Shown: in pieces, positions 36,036 through 60,900 of the stretch
Layout of the letters: every line of letters starts with the position of its first letter
Numbering within the stretch: position 1 is the stretch's first letter
Assembly (NCBI RefSeq): GCF_000003815.2
Contig: NC_049988.1
Location: 9,136,545-9,200,544, forward strand
Direction: 5' to 3'
Source of the DNA: Branchiostoma floridae
Taxonomy: Eukaryota > Chordata > Leptocardii > Amphioxiformes > Branchiostomatidae
DNA: 64,000 bases
The notes under the pieces: model-generated
Seen by the model: the letters and a program-made list of their open reading frames with translations, nothing else
Database searches by the model: none
What the model was told of the DNA's origin: nothing
Translations under genes and position numbers: made by a program

Positions 36036-39000
36036 GTTGGCTGTTCACCTTTGTCTTCAAGACTGTCTCCCACACAGGTTGGGATGTTGGCCTATACTGT
36101 CAGAACGAAAACAACTAAACCAGTGCAAGCCTCATTGCAGCTCGAGTGACAGTGTTAAGCAGGTGATGCACACATAGAGCACAAATGGACATGTTTATGC
36201 ATGGCAGTAACTGTTGTTTACTAAATCAATACCAGCCCAGGACAAGTCATGCACAAAGATATTAGTGTTGGAGTTGAACACTAAAAACATGGCAAGGAGG
36301 CAGGTTAAAAACATGGCAAAGAGGCAGGTCTATTTGCTGTCACGCATGAATTTCCAAATAACGATGAACCTGTACATAGCGCCTGTCTTCTCAGGCATGA
36401 CCAGTAGAAGAGTAGTGCAACTGGTGTTCATGGGGGTTAAGTGGTTGCAGACCACTTTCACTTTCACAATCAAACCTTATCACCAGTAACCTTGCCACCT
36501 AAAAGTATTTTCCTCCCAGTGAAACTAAATCCACATAATGCAGTGTATTTGACAACCAAGAGCACTCATTGTAGGCAAGTCTCTGTCACTAAGAGTTCAA
36601 AACTGTTCTTCCTAGTTTTAATACAGAATCAGAAGCATTATTAGCACAATGCTTTGGATAACGAAAATATAACTCTGTGTAATGTCACTTTCTAACAGCA
36701 TGTAGCTTTGCAAGCACTTTTCAAGGCAAAAGAGAACAATCTCCCTTCTTTATTGAATTAGTTAAACTGTAATTTCCAACACAAAAATTGGACTCACCCA
36801 AATTTTCGAGTGATCAGCACCAGTCTTGAACAATCCACTGCTGTCATGACGTCGCATTATGCAGATAGAACACGTGACTCACATGACTTTTATTCCCTAG
36901 GGAACAAAAGTGTGGCGTGGTTTACCATATCAAGTGTCAAGGTCAGAACATCAGAGGCCCTTGTTAAGAAACCTACATTGGGGAGACTGAGAGATCACTC
37001 AAGACCAGGTTCCTTGAGCACAGACACCTGAGTTCAACAACCTCAGAAGTTTCCCAACATATTCACATAGAATCACCGGGTCATTCAGTCTCACTGGACA
37101 AAGTTAAAATCTTAGACATATAGACAGACTTTTTTGCAAGAGTCAAAGATCAAAGAAGCATCTACATCAGAGCTTTACCTGAGTCCAGAGCCATCCCTGA
37201 ACAGAGATGGTGGGCGCCATAGACTTCCTGCAACCTATGATCCACTGCTTACTGAGTCACGTGTTCTGCATAACGTGATGTATCGACAGCAGTGAATTGT
37301 TCATTCCTTGACAAAGACTGTCAAAAATTTGGGTACAATTTTTGTGTTGGAAATTAAAGGTTAACGAGTTCAATAATGACTTCTGCCAACACAGATGAAC
37401 TTTCAAGTCAAACTCTTCCTTCATTCTGTCATTCCTCTAAGATCTAGAATTTGTACAGTAAATATATTCCCCTTGTAAGACCAGACGGATGACGTCTTAG
37501 CTTGCAGTGCTGGTATGTCACAGAGTCACTTTTGTGTGGAATTTCGTCTAACCGGTCTGTTGACATACTTGAGGCAAATCAGAGTTTTACCCGACATTTA
37601 ATCCTACCTACTCACTTGGCCTGAGGCACAGTTGAACTATCAAAGTTCTATATCTGACATGGGAGGTCACATGTTAGGTTGATAAACATGACAGCTTGTT
37701 CATGACTGAAGCGGACTCTCTGCGATCTCCAATCAGGCGAATTCCTATTTTTGTACATTTGGGAAAATAAATGATGGCATCAGTTCCAGTTATACCCTGA
37801 AGATTGGGAAGAAGTTCCCATGGCCAAATGCTGGCAAATCGTGGTCATGTTAGGCAATGATAATGTACAGTGCAGTGGCCTAGCCGTGCTGATTACGTTA
37901 GAGTGTGTATACATGAGTTACGTATTCTTGACATTTTTTTTCATACGCACCTCATACACATCTCAATCGCTTTGTGTAAGTTTCAGGTATGCAGGCATAC
38001 GCACAGTATGGCCCAGTGCACCTGACAGTTTTGGACATGCACAAAACTATTTTCATGCTATGGAATCTGCACTGGTCATAAAAAAGCGTAAATCAGCCGT
38101 CTTTTTAGTATATGCAAACTGCATACGCAGGTATTCTCAACAAGAAAAAGTGTTGCGCACCTCATAAGCAGTGAATGCGCTTTATTTGTTATTTGTATGC
38201 TAGGTGTATGTCACATATACGTCAATGTCATTGAAAAATATTCAAAATTTTCAGCTTACGGCTATGTATTGACAGAATTTGATACGGAACTCATACGACT
38301 TTGAATATATGCACTTACAGCACGTCAACCCATCCTTAGCCAGGTTGTCATTCTTTCAATCTGAACACTTGTGTCTATGGGGAAATTTCACAGACCAAGA
38401 AAAAAGTGGTTGTCTTGGGTAGATGTGTGCCGTGGGGACCTAACCAGGATAGACTGTGCATTGAAGTCTTCCTATCATCGTTAATTATTTCTGTCAGGAC
38501 ATCATCTGGAGATATTCTGACAGAGTTAACTGTATATAAAATAAGACAACAAAACAATTGTTTTATAGCAATTTTGTTACTTTAATCTAGCCAGTTATAA
38601 TACCTTTCAAACTGTCCCATTAGATATAACTTACCGGGTAACACCTGACTTTTTCACCCAATTACTTCTTTAGTCTCTGTGTTTTAAACGCTGAACAAGA
38701 GTAGAGTGGTAGTATGCAGTATTGAATATACTGCTGCAGGAGTCCCTGACATGGGGCCACAGTCGGCTATTCTTCACACAGCTCTTCATGTAACAAGCTG
38801 ACAAGATGAATCTGAGAACCAAGCGTTAAATATGGTGTTATCCTAGTTAGACTAAAACAAGTACTATCTATCATTCACATGTTGGATGTCTTCCTTAAGG
38901 GGGCATCTCCCTGACATGCGGAACAATTGCGGTATATTGGGTTTAACAATGCTGACTGACGTACCTTCACGGAACCTGGATGTACTGTGAGCAGGCATCG

Positions 39001-39878
39001 CGGTGCCACCAATGAGCACCGACATGCCTGTTGCAAGCGCAATGTTTTTTTTTTAAATTAAAAAAAAATAAAGGGGCAAAATGTCCCCACAGTGCCCTCA
39101 CCATGCCTTTCACGTACCACGGACGGTGGCACCAATAGGCAGCACAAACTAAATGTGAATGTACCCCCGGGCCCCAACAGGCACCATTAATTCTGTAAAA
39201 GGAAAGATGTCAGTTTGAAGCATCTGGCTTATTGCAGTTTCAGTAAGTGTGCAGAAGTGTGCAGTTTCATAACATGATTCACTCTCCTACAATAGCTAAA
39301 AGTAAGTCAGGGAAATTCATATTTTCATGTTAATTGAACCTCCCTTGTGCTGCTCTTTTCTTCTTGGATTTCCAAGGGTGTGGTCATATAGAAATGACTC
39401 CTAAAAATCTGAACAACAAAATGAGACAATTTAATCACAACCTCAATTTCAACTCATTTGATTTTGGCTCACCCTTGTATATGGTTCGTGTCAGTTTGTT
39501 TGTCTTTGGGTCATTTCTGTCACTAACTTGTCAATGAGTCTTATAAGCTTAGACATATTTATATGTTACCTATGTTGCGACGAGTATCATAAATGAAAAT
39601 CCTTACATAACTTATCTTTTTGATGACTTTCATAATTTTAAATACATTTTTAATAAATTGACAGTGCTGCAATTTCCAATAGCCTGTTCATCTGTGAGTG
39701 CCACTGTGAACAAACCCTAAAGTACCCCCATGGTACCACAAGCCAGCGAGATACTTGCTTAAGTTTCAATTTACAATTCAATTCCAACCTGGCGAATGTG
39801 TCATGCTGGGTGAATTGCAAAAATTTCTTTAAAGTCCTCTGTTGCCACTTTTTGCCTAAAATGCCAGTCATATCAAGA
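36036..39878. other. Intergenic region between the RTK 5' end and the GARS1 3' end
   Basis: It should contain the RTK promoter and the GARS1 3' untranslated region. Besides the Penelope-like remnant I see a short duplicated AAAACATGGCAARGAGGCAG near 36284-36328, a CATACGCA-rich stretch around 37940-38310 that may be a decayed element, and a T/A run near 39045. No further supported gene. Confidence 0.5.
36765..37375 (+). pseudogene. Penelope-like element remnant with GIY-YIG endonuclease fragment and inverted flanks
   Basis: From about 36967 one frame reads TYIGETERSLKTRFLEHRHL and later ESPGHSVSLDKVKILD, then a stop. A shifted continuation includes RSIYIRALPE and LPATYDPLL. This is the GIY-YIG endonuclease end of Penelope-like retroelements. 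The flanks are inverted: TTTCCAACACAAAAATTG with ACACGTGACTCA on the left, TGAGTCACGTGTTCTGCATA with CAATTTTTGTGTTGGAAA on the right. Stops and the missing reverse transcriptase show it is dead. Confidence 0.82.
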
Positions 39879-51120
<11,242 letters not shown>

Positions 51121-51941
51121 GCATCCACCAGTCGGGATCCACGTTGCAGTGGACTGAACTATGCTGGTCAGGCCGGCAAACCGGGAAACGCGCGGATGAC
51201 GAAAGGTTTCTGCAGCGCACGATTTGTAGCCTTCCGTACGTATAGAAGATTTTAAACTAATGTCAACGTCTTTCCTTATTTCATCAGTCCATAGCATATA
51301 TATTGTATACAAAATATTACTTTACGTCATTTTGTACAGTGATAGAAAGAAACTCAATGGCATTTGGCCAAATACGGTTTTACGTTTAGGTACTCCAATA
51401 ACGAACTACTTTCTTTGTTGATCCTTGTCTTTTGGTGGCCGTTGAAAATCCCTTACATCGCCTGTTATGTTGTCAATATATATTAAGTAGATAATGTTGG
51501 GTATTCTCGAATACAGCTATAAAGAAGAAATATTATTTAAAAAAATTTAATGAAAAGATAAATAATGCTGAAAAAATGTTCATATATTTACTTATTAGAA
51601 CTATTTCTTACGGCTACACAGAAAAAACAGCGCAGGCACCTAACATACATTTGCAAAAAGCGTACACTGCGCTGCAAAGACTTTCATTAAGATTTTAATG
51701 AATTTTCCAGATTTTTGCTCTAAAATGATCATCTGATGTGTACCTGTTCGGTTGGATTGAAGTTTACGCACCCTAGACCACGAAGTTAGGTCTGATTGTT
51801 GTACATCTGAGCGGTTTATCCACTGCAATGGAAGGTAAGTCTGCGAACAACAGGGCGTGCAAGGACGCGCATACAGAAATTTTCCTTTTGCATGCATCGA
51901 CCATTAAAATCTTTGTTTGAATGCTATGTCTGACTAAATCC
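51121..51941. promoter_or_regulatory. Head-to-head intergenic region GARS1 / RBM33
   Basis: About 820 bases separate the mitochondrial ATG of GARS1 (minus, 51120) from the ATG of RBM33 (plus, 51942), so a shared promoter is plausible. The GARS1 frame stays open upstream to an ATG at 51312, but residues there (WTDEIRKDVD) do not suit a presequence. No clear TATA box. Confidence 0.45.
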
Positions 51942-54900
51942 ATGGCGGAAGGTATTCTGTATGCTACTACATGCACCCGATGTTATTAGCTGTAAATTGT
52001 CTCGATTTGTGTATGAATCGCTGCATGATAATGATAGTAAATATATTTGTTTTGCTGACATCAGAGATGCATATGCAAATGAGAGACATGTTTTACCCTG
52101 CAAATGTTGTTTACTATTAAACGTTTTGGAAGATCTCCGACCACAAAGGCTGATACTTTAATGTCTACTAGTATTCCAGAAATAAGTATACACGCCCATG
52201 GTTTGCTTTTGCAATTTTTACCGAAATGAAAAAATGTTCCAAATATATGTTGACAATAGTTACAAATGTCAATTTGAAGGTAACAATTTGAATTGAAAAT
52301 TTTCTAATGATTTAGAATACATGCATTTGCAAGTTTGGTGCCAAATTCTGTACAACTATTATGGATTGAGAAAGCAAATTTTGATCATGTTTTTTTTTGT
52401 CTCGGAATCGAGTTGGACATGATACAAAATAGAAATATTGTATTATTTTGCAGATGGCATTGATCTTGGTTTGGACGACCTTGATGCAGACTTTGGCAGT
52501 GGAGGGTCGGGAGGAAAACGGCCGACTGAGAGTGCCTGGGACAGGTATATTAATTGGACTTACAAATGTATATCTCATCTGCACAGCTGTCTTGTGCATT
52601 ACTGCATGATACAACAATGTTTCTATAGACAGCTTAACTTCCATTAGTCTGTGTAACACAAACTCCGCTGTCCAGGGCTGTAACTGGCCCCTCCCCGCTA
52701 GGGGGCTGGCGGATGTTTGGCGGGCTGCTATAAGCGAGATTTAATCAGGTTAAACTTTCATGTTCATTATATTAAAAGGTATCTCTATCTTGGAACAGAG
52801 ACCTGGAGTATTGTAAGGAAATTGGACTTATGGTGTTGTTTATTGATGTATTGTCTAACCATTTTTATGACTTCTAATTTTCAGTGATGATGAGCTGCTG
52901 AATGATGACACCTTTGGTGCAACAAAAAGGGTAAGTTTCTGAAACATTATTTGTAGATTAGAATTATGATGTTTATCAATTTCATCAAAAGGTGACTTGG
53001 ATGTGGTAACTGTTCTAATTATTCATCCCAGAAATGGATAGGAAAGTGGAATTAGTATTACCTTATTCTGTGTAAGCACAGGTGAAGGGGGATTTTCATG
53101 CAAGGAGAAATGCAGGATGTTTCCCTCTTACTTAGTATTTTGCCTTTTGTCGAGGTAGCAGAGTGCAGCATTTAATTTTATGTGTCACCCCCAGGATCTA
53201 TGGTGCACAGGGCTCGAAATTCATTTTTGGGATTAGGTGCACTGGTGCACCCAGCTTAAACAATTGGGTGCACCAAAAAAATTTTGGGTGCACCACTTAA
53301 ATTTAAGTAATAACCTAATAATAAAACTTAGTTACAAGCTATCAAATTCTTAAACAAGTACCATGACAGACATTTTTATTATCTTTCTAACACTTAGATG
53401 TCCAGAATATGATGTCTGATGTACTTGATATCTTTACATATATAAACGTAAGAAAATATCTGGGTGCAGAAAATAATTGGGTGCACAGTTTCAATTTTGG
53501 GTGCACCTGGGTGCACATGCATCTAGTATTTCGAGCCCTGGTGCAGGTACCTTGCTTAAGAAGTACGGATAAACTTGTTGAAGGCTGGGTAGAAAGCCTT
53601 ATTTGAGAAGCAGCCAGATATAACCTGTGCTGCATGGTCAAGGAAAGTGTTGACCTTGAGTAAACTTGTATGACTTGGATTGTGAAAGTTTTTTATTTCG
53701 TGTATAATTGCGCCCCATTACGTAACTGCCTTTCTAGTGTGAGACGGCTGCACTTATTTGACCTCTGCAGAGTGGCATTTCAAAGTGGGCATTAGAAGGC
53801 GACACTTACAAAAAAAAATTTGTGCCTTGTAGTTGTACCCTAAACTGAAACATATCTGTTTTTGGTGTTCCTGAAGTGCACCCTACTATATATTTTTGCG
53901 GTGTGAAGCCAGTCACCTTGTGGACCTCAACTGTAGAAATCCCCATAGGCCGAAAACTGTGTTCTGCTACCTCAAGCTGCTTGTTCACAACACTATACCA
54001 CTAGGCTTGCCCCAGAGGCATCGCCAAAAACAATTAGGCTCGCACCTGAGGCGTCGCCAACATGATTAATGCAACTTGATTCATTCATTGTTTAACTGCG
54101 ATATTAAACATGTTTTGTGAAACTTTTTGGCATGCATTATAATGGAACATGCACAATTGCTCTTGACAAAATCATTTTCTTCTTGTGCATTTTTGTGATA
54201 TAGATGTCATCATATGGCTATCTTTAAGGAAAGTTAGAACCAAGTATAGATGAGTATTGCATGGTTGCTTTTATTGAACCATCATGACAGAAGAACAAGA
54301 AGAAGAAGAAAGAAGAAGAAGAACTTACCAGAAAAACCATAGGAAGAAACATAGTTAGGGTAGGAGTCTGCCCTTAGACACCCATTGTTATTACATGTTA
54401 CATGTACTAACTGTGGTCATTAATACATAATCTTGTTTCCATGCACTTCTTACAGTCTTCCTGATAAATTTTTGTATCAACTAATACTAGTATGTAAGTT
54501 AAAAGCACATCATCCCTGTTCTTACTTTTTGTTTTTTGTTGCAGTTTGACAAACAATCCTGTATCAGTGTATTGATCTGTTACATTGAAGGGACTTATTG
54601 TTATGGCCTTGTGGGTAAGAATAGACATTGTAGACTAGGACTCTTGGTTTGTTCAAGACAACCGCTTTTTGTCAGTCCCAATTTTGTTCCCCATAGTCAC
54701 AACCATTAAAAGTTTTGCTCAAGTCAGCCACTAGTCTTCTGTGCCTGCAACCACCAGAATCGGGTCTGTATGTGAACAAAATGTTGCCGAAGACGTTTTC
54801 AAGTGTGTGGCGACATCAACTTTCAGGATAACTGTCAGGAAATCATGGTAAATTTGGTCTTTTCGGCTTGTGTGTTGACAGCCACGCATAGTAAAAATGG

Positions 54901-57900
54901 CACCCACAAGGTCATACAGGTCATAGGGGTAGTCTACTGTAATTTCGGGAGAAATGACACTCAGTTTTTTATATATCTGACCTGAGGTGTTTCCTTTGTC
55001 CATCCAGTTCAAAGCAGATCAGCCTGAAGAAGAAGATGAGTTTGACGAAGAAGCCTTGTTAGGAGACAGTGATGAGGAGGGAGACACTACCCAGAATACG
55101 TCACAGGAGAGTCAAAGTTCACAGGAGATCGCTGACCAATCACAAGAGGAGCACAATTTTGCTGAGTCTGTTGACCCTGGTGAAATCTCCATCAATGTTT
55201 CCCAGGAGTCAGACTTTTATGGCTCTGAAGTGGAGGGACAGTACCAAGAGTCTGGGGTATGTTTGGTAACTTTGTTGAATACTTGACTACAAGGCTGTCT
55301 TCAAATAAAGTTTTTTTTAGTCCCACTCCTAGTGCCTGTTGGCTCCCATGCTCTTAGTTTTCATTGTAAAGTCTCTCATTTGAAGCTTGTGAAACTGCAT
55401 GTTTTGCAATGTCATGTCAGGAAGTCCAGATTTTTTTTGACGGATGAAATGAAATTGTGGGATGTAAAGATGACCACCTCTACATAAGAACCACCTTGCC
55501 ATTGTGACCACTTTTTAAAAAATTTATGATCTTTTATCCCCATTGGCACAAGCATGAAGAAACCTGTCTTAAGTGACCACCTGTCCACATAGACCAGATT
55601 GTATTGTTTCCATGATTGATTTTCTTGGGCAGTTTTGACTGTACTGTTCTAAATTCTGCCTGCACCCATTTTTCAGCAATATGAGGATGTCATTGACATC
55701 AGTATTGGAGATACAGAAGGCCTTGAGGATCTAGAGGTGGATACAGACTACACTACAGGGTCCCAACAGTCACATAACAGAAGTCAGCCACAGGCAACAA
55801 CACAGCATACAACAGTGACTACTGTGCTTTCAGAGGAACAAGTATCAAGTCATGAAGAGCAGGTGATTTAAAAACTACTTTTTATCCATTGTAATAGCAT
55901 TTTTGTTATTGCTATTGCATTGTTATTGCTAAGAAAAAGAAATATGTGTATGAACAAAGTTTAAAATCAAATACAACAACATGTAAGTCCTGTACTGGTT
56001 TTTAAGTAACTATCTTTTGCACAAGTGTTGTAACTTGTATAGATGTGTTTTGTAGATGTTGTTTGGTCTGTTGTAACAATTACATGGATGGCAAAGAGAC
56101 AAAGTTTTGTAAGGGATGCATTTTTTTACAGAGGACTTCTGATTGTTGTCTTGCATTGGGCTGTAATATACATGCATCATAATCTTAAGCACTACTTCTG
56201 AGTCCTTGCAAAATATTCTTAATAATGTTGCATGGAAAACAACAGTTTATGATTTCTTGATATAAATCAATCAACTATTTTGTAAGATTACAATGTACTA
56301 GGGTTGATGAAAGTCTTGAAATTGTTTTTCAGATAACAGAAACAGAAGCTCACACTGAACATGATGAAGCAGACAAATCCAGTGAGAGTGAGAGTGAAGA
56401 AGAAGAAGAAGAAGAGGAAGATGAAGAAGACACAAGACGAGGGAGGTTTAAGTCCGAAAGGGTGGAGACCTCAGGCAGTGCAACAACAGCTCCCTCCAAA
56501 ATCAGCCTGTCAAAAGTCAACAAACCAAACAGAGAAATACCAGATACCTTAGGTACGAGGAAGAAATACTTGATGCATGGCTATTTAGTCATAGAACGCA
56601 TCCAGTCATGAAGTTTAGGAAGAGTATAATAGGCAGTAGCAGGGCTATAGCCAGCGTCCGTTTTTCCGTCAATTGACGGAAATTTGCTGCGCGTGACAGA
56701 AAAATTTTAAAACCAATCCGTCAACCTTGACGTACCAAAATCCTTGGTGGAAGCTACAGCCGGCTTAGGGACGCCGTCCACGGCCGTAAAAAACAAGCTG
56801 TTTGTTTTGCTATTGTTATTATTGTTGACAAAGTGTGTCGGTTCCCTTTTGCATTAAAAACTCATTAAAAACCCGTTTTTCAAGGTCTCAGTTCAGTCTC
56901 TCTAACTCCTGGAATAGTGTTTTCGCGACAATGGGAATTGGCTGACGGAAAAAAATTTTGAGCTTGCTAGAGCGCTGGGCAGTAGTGGCATCCTGTAGAC
57001 ATGAAAATACAATTTTGTCTTGACACAAAACAGATGGTAGAAATTGTTCTTAAAGCCTCTACTGTAGCTTTTGTCGCTAGAAGTAGAACTGTAAGTAGAA
57101 TTTTTGAATTTTTGTGATCTGACAATGATTTTGTTTGATAGTCGCACCATATGTTAAGTTGCTTTCTCAATGTTGTTGTTTGTTGTTTACCAACTGTAGA
57201 AGTGTCGGAGGATGTCCAGAAGCAGATTGAGGAGTTTGAGCAGCAGAAGATGATGGGCAGGAGAGGGCGTGGTTTTAGGGGCGGCCGCGGGGGTCGGGGG
57301 TCAATGCCACAACCGCGGGGACAGGGCTTCAGACCCAGACCACTCTTACAAGGTATGCAGGGTGGAAATACTAGAAAAGAGCCATAATTGCATTTGTAGT
57401 TAATCAGTAACCAAATAAATCTTAATTAAACAAAGATAGTGAAGCCAAGGCGAGTTTAACCATTTAGTTAGTAATGGTCTATATTGGTTTGGCTATGTTA
57501 TCAATATTTTCAATCCAACATTTTTGTTAGTCAAAACAAGAGAAAACACTACATGGTAACCTCTTAGAACAGCTACATGTTTTAGTTTTGGTGCTTTCCT
57601 TACGATGCCATGTGTTTGTATGTATAGTTTGGATTAAGATTGTCAATAGAGCATTTGGTTTTCATCATATCCGGTATGCTAGGTAAAGTTGGTAAAGGCT
57701 GTAACGATGATTTCTTATTTGTTTTGAATATACAGGACAGCACGGCCCACGTCCATTGATGTCTCAGCCGAGATTTGGGCCGCGGGGAGGGGGGTATGGC
57801 CCCAGAGGGCCCCCTGGGCCGCGGGGACCTGGCCCAGGCCCGCTACTGAGGTCCCCTCCAGGACAGCTAGCCCCAAGAAAGGTGCTGATCAACCCACACT

Positions 57901-60900
57901 TCAAGGGAACAGTGCAGGCCAGACCTGAAGGTAGGATATAGGGTGGGGATAGTAGATGGAAAGGGTATCCAAAGAATGGACCATATATTTGCCAAACTCC
58001 CCTGTTACATTGAAAGGTGCTTATTGACTTGTGAACATCGTGTGATCCCTGAAAATTGTGCAGTGATGGTGCTAAAAAATACTTGTTGTTCTGCATGTTG
58101 GCAAAAATTTTTCCTGCAAAATTATGCTAAATTCTAGTTATTGTTATGGGCAGGTGACATTTTATACTTTTTTGAGCTTTTTGGCTACAAGCTACAATGT
58201 ACTTGGAATTAAAACATTTTATTTTGCTGTATTTGAAAGGGCATACAGGCCTCCACTAATTAGGGGCACATGGGAAATAATGAATTTGTAATTATGTCTG
58301 CTTAGCTCCGTTACGTTGGGACAGAGACACCATGCACCACCTGGGCCCCTCACCTATGGAGGGGCAGCACCAACCGTACCAACCCCCTCCTCACGAAGGG
58401 CATCACCAGCCCCCTCCCCCCAGGGGACAGCACCAACACCCACCCCCGGGGGGACAGCCTCATCAACCCCGCCCCCAGGGGGGGCAGTATCAGCCACCCC
58501 CTCACAGAGGACCACAACAGTTCCAGGAGCCCAGGCCTAGAATGGCACCTCCCATGGTATGACATCAACCCTTCTTGTTATTTATTAGTTGAGTTTGAAA
58601 TAGGAAAGACTAGGTTAGCTAACTTTTTGTGTGTGTGTGTGTGTGGGGGGGGTACATATCATTATGGAAAAAGATTCAACACACAACTTTTAAGTGTTGA
58701 ATCACCAGAGGATCACCAGGGGTTTCTTGATATACACATATGCAGTAAAAAAAAGAAATTGAAATCATGAAATGACATTATTTCTCACCACACAGTAGAC
58801 CCAATACAAGCTAGGCTTTGTGAAGTTTAATTTTTTTCATCCTATGCCTTATTGGCCTCGAACAAGAGTTGATCACAGCTTAGCCTTGCTGATATATTGT
58901 AGAATAAGAAGACTGCCTTTGTTTCCCAGGGAGGACATCGACCCCCTTCTTCAGGCCCGCCCAGCTGGCAGGGGAACAGGCCACAACAGGGACACAACAG
59001 GCAGGAGCAGTTTGGCTCAGGTCAGTGGGAGTTATGGATGTGTTTCTTGTTTGTTCTTTGGATTCCTAAGCATGTGTAGCCCAGTAGTCTTGGTGTTTTG
59101 CCTTTGCATCTTTGTGTTAAGATTTGAATATTAACTTAATATCAATTGCAAGGAATGTTACGTTGGCTTGAATGTCTGTTAGCTCAACCCATTAGTTTGG
59201 CATTACTTTTGCATGTACTCAAAGTTGTGGACCATTGCAAGACATGTTTTCCTAAATTTGTTCTCCTTAGGGCCGCAGTTTGAAGGTCATCAACAGCACA
59301 AGTTCCAGCCCCCGACCCTTTCTGGACCTTTCCCCTCNNNNNNNNNNNNNNNNNNNNNNNNNNNNNNNNNNNNNNNNNNNNNNNNNNNNNNNNNNNNNNN
59401 NNNNNNNNNNNNNNNNNNNNNNNNNNNNNNNNNNNNNAGCACTTTCAGCACTCTAACCCCCCACCCCACTCTCAGCACCAATCTTACACCGCCTTCTCTC
59501 AACAGCCTTCACACATTCCTACTCATACCCACAATGCTCCTCACCAGTCCCAAAGTGCTCCTCTTCAGTCCCACAATGCTCCTCCCCAGTCCCACAATCC
59601 TCCCCGACCTTTCAACCCCCCTGCAAGGCCAGCTGGTTTCCAGCAGCGACCTTCACAGTTGAACCAGCCGAGACCACGCATGCAGTCCCCTCCCCCCAGG
59701 CAACCCTCCCCTCAGCAGTATCGTCATGGTAACCCACCTGGCAACCAGCAACGGTTGCCGATGCAGGCTCCTGCACCACGACCTCAGGTCACCCAGAAAC
59801 CTGCCCAGCGCGAACAGCACTCTCCCCGAGCCTTTCCCCAGGGGGAGCAGCAGCCAATGGCGGCACGGCCTAACCTGAGGGAAATCCCACAAGTGGGAGA
59901 ACTCCCTCCGCAGCAACCTGCAGCAATGAGGAAGAAGAAGGTACACCCCTATTTTTCACTCCTGTCTTTGATTCAGTTTTTGTAACATTTTTTTCCGGAA
60001 GACATTTTAGTTTAAAAAGAAATGAAGCTGAACTATATTTTTAATCTCTACTGAATCCCCACATGGGTGGCTTTGAGAAAAACTTTTCCCATGTCCGTGT
60101 TTATTGCATCGAAATTGCACACATCAGCATCGGTGAACATGTGCATTCATCCCTGAATTTTATCTGACACAAAATATTTGAAAAAGAGGCAATACATGAA
60201 GCAGTCAAATGGACTGCTCTTGACGTAGCAGTATAGCTGTAATGATAGGAGTTAGTGGATTCTTTCTCTAAGTAACCATCTCTGTGCACATGTAAAGATG
60301 AAGGTGCAGAAGAGGTTAGGTCCACCAGTTTCTCAGCAGCAGCCAGATCAGCCAACTGGAGAGGAAGATGAGGAGACTCGCAAATTACGAGCTAAGATAG
60401 CGGAGCAGAAGCGCCTCCGAGAAGAGATCCAGCGGCGAAAGGAACTTCGGCGACAGCAGCTGGCTGGGAGCAGAAAAGCCGTGGGTTTTTACCTCCATTT
60501 TCAGTCTGTTAGTTTGTATCACTGTGTGTTTGTTCCTGCTGGCCCCGGTCCAAGTTTGTACAAAGAGCTTTGTTATTCAGTTACCTGCCATCCTTACAAA
60601 GCTATTCACGGTTGATGAACTGAAGTCTTATTTTACCCTAGTGTTGAATGCCAGATCTATGTCTTATTCACATCACAGGAATTAATGAAAAGAGTTGCTG
60701 CCCAAAAAGCTGCTGCAAATCAGGAGGAAAACCAGGGCGGACAACCAGCCCAAGACTTTGGAGCACAGCCGCAGCAAACTCAGGAGTTTAACCCCGGTGT
60801 GATGAGAACGCAGCCTCCCCCGCCACAGAGAATCCCTGTCCAACAGCAGGCAGGACTCCCACACCAGCCACCGCACATGCAGCCCAGGATGAACACCCCC

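Noticed and set aside
37820-38167. 115-codon plus-strand frame in the intergenic region
   Set aside because: No domain, unusual composition tied to a CATACGCA-rich stretch; more likely repeat-derived.
51121-51312. Possible further N-terminal extension of GARS1 to an ATG at 51312
   Set aside because: The frame is open, but residues such as WTDEIRKDVD do not fit a mitochondrial presequence. The ATG at 51120 fits better.
57764-58096. Glycine/proline-rich minus-strand frame opposite RBM33 exon 8
   Set aside because: Shadow of the Pro/Gly-rich coding strand.
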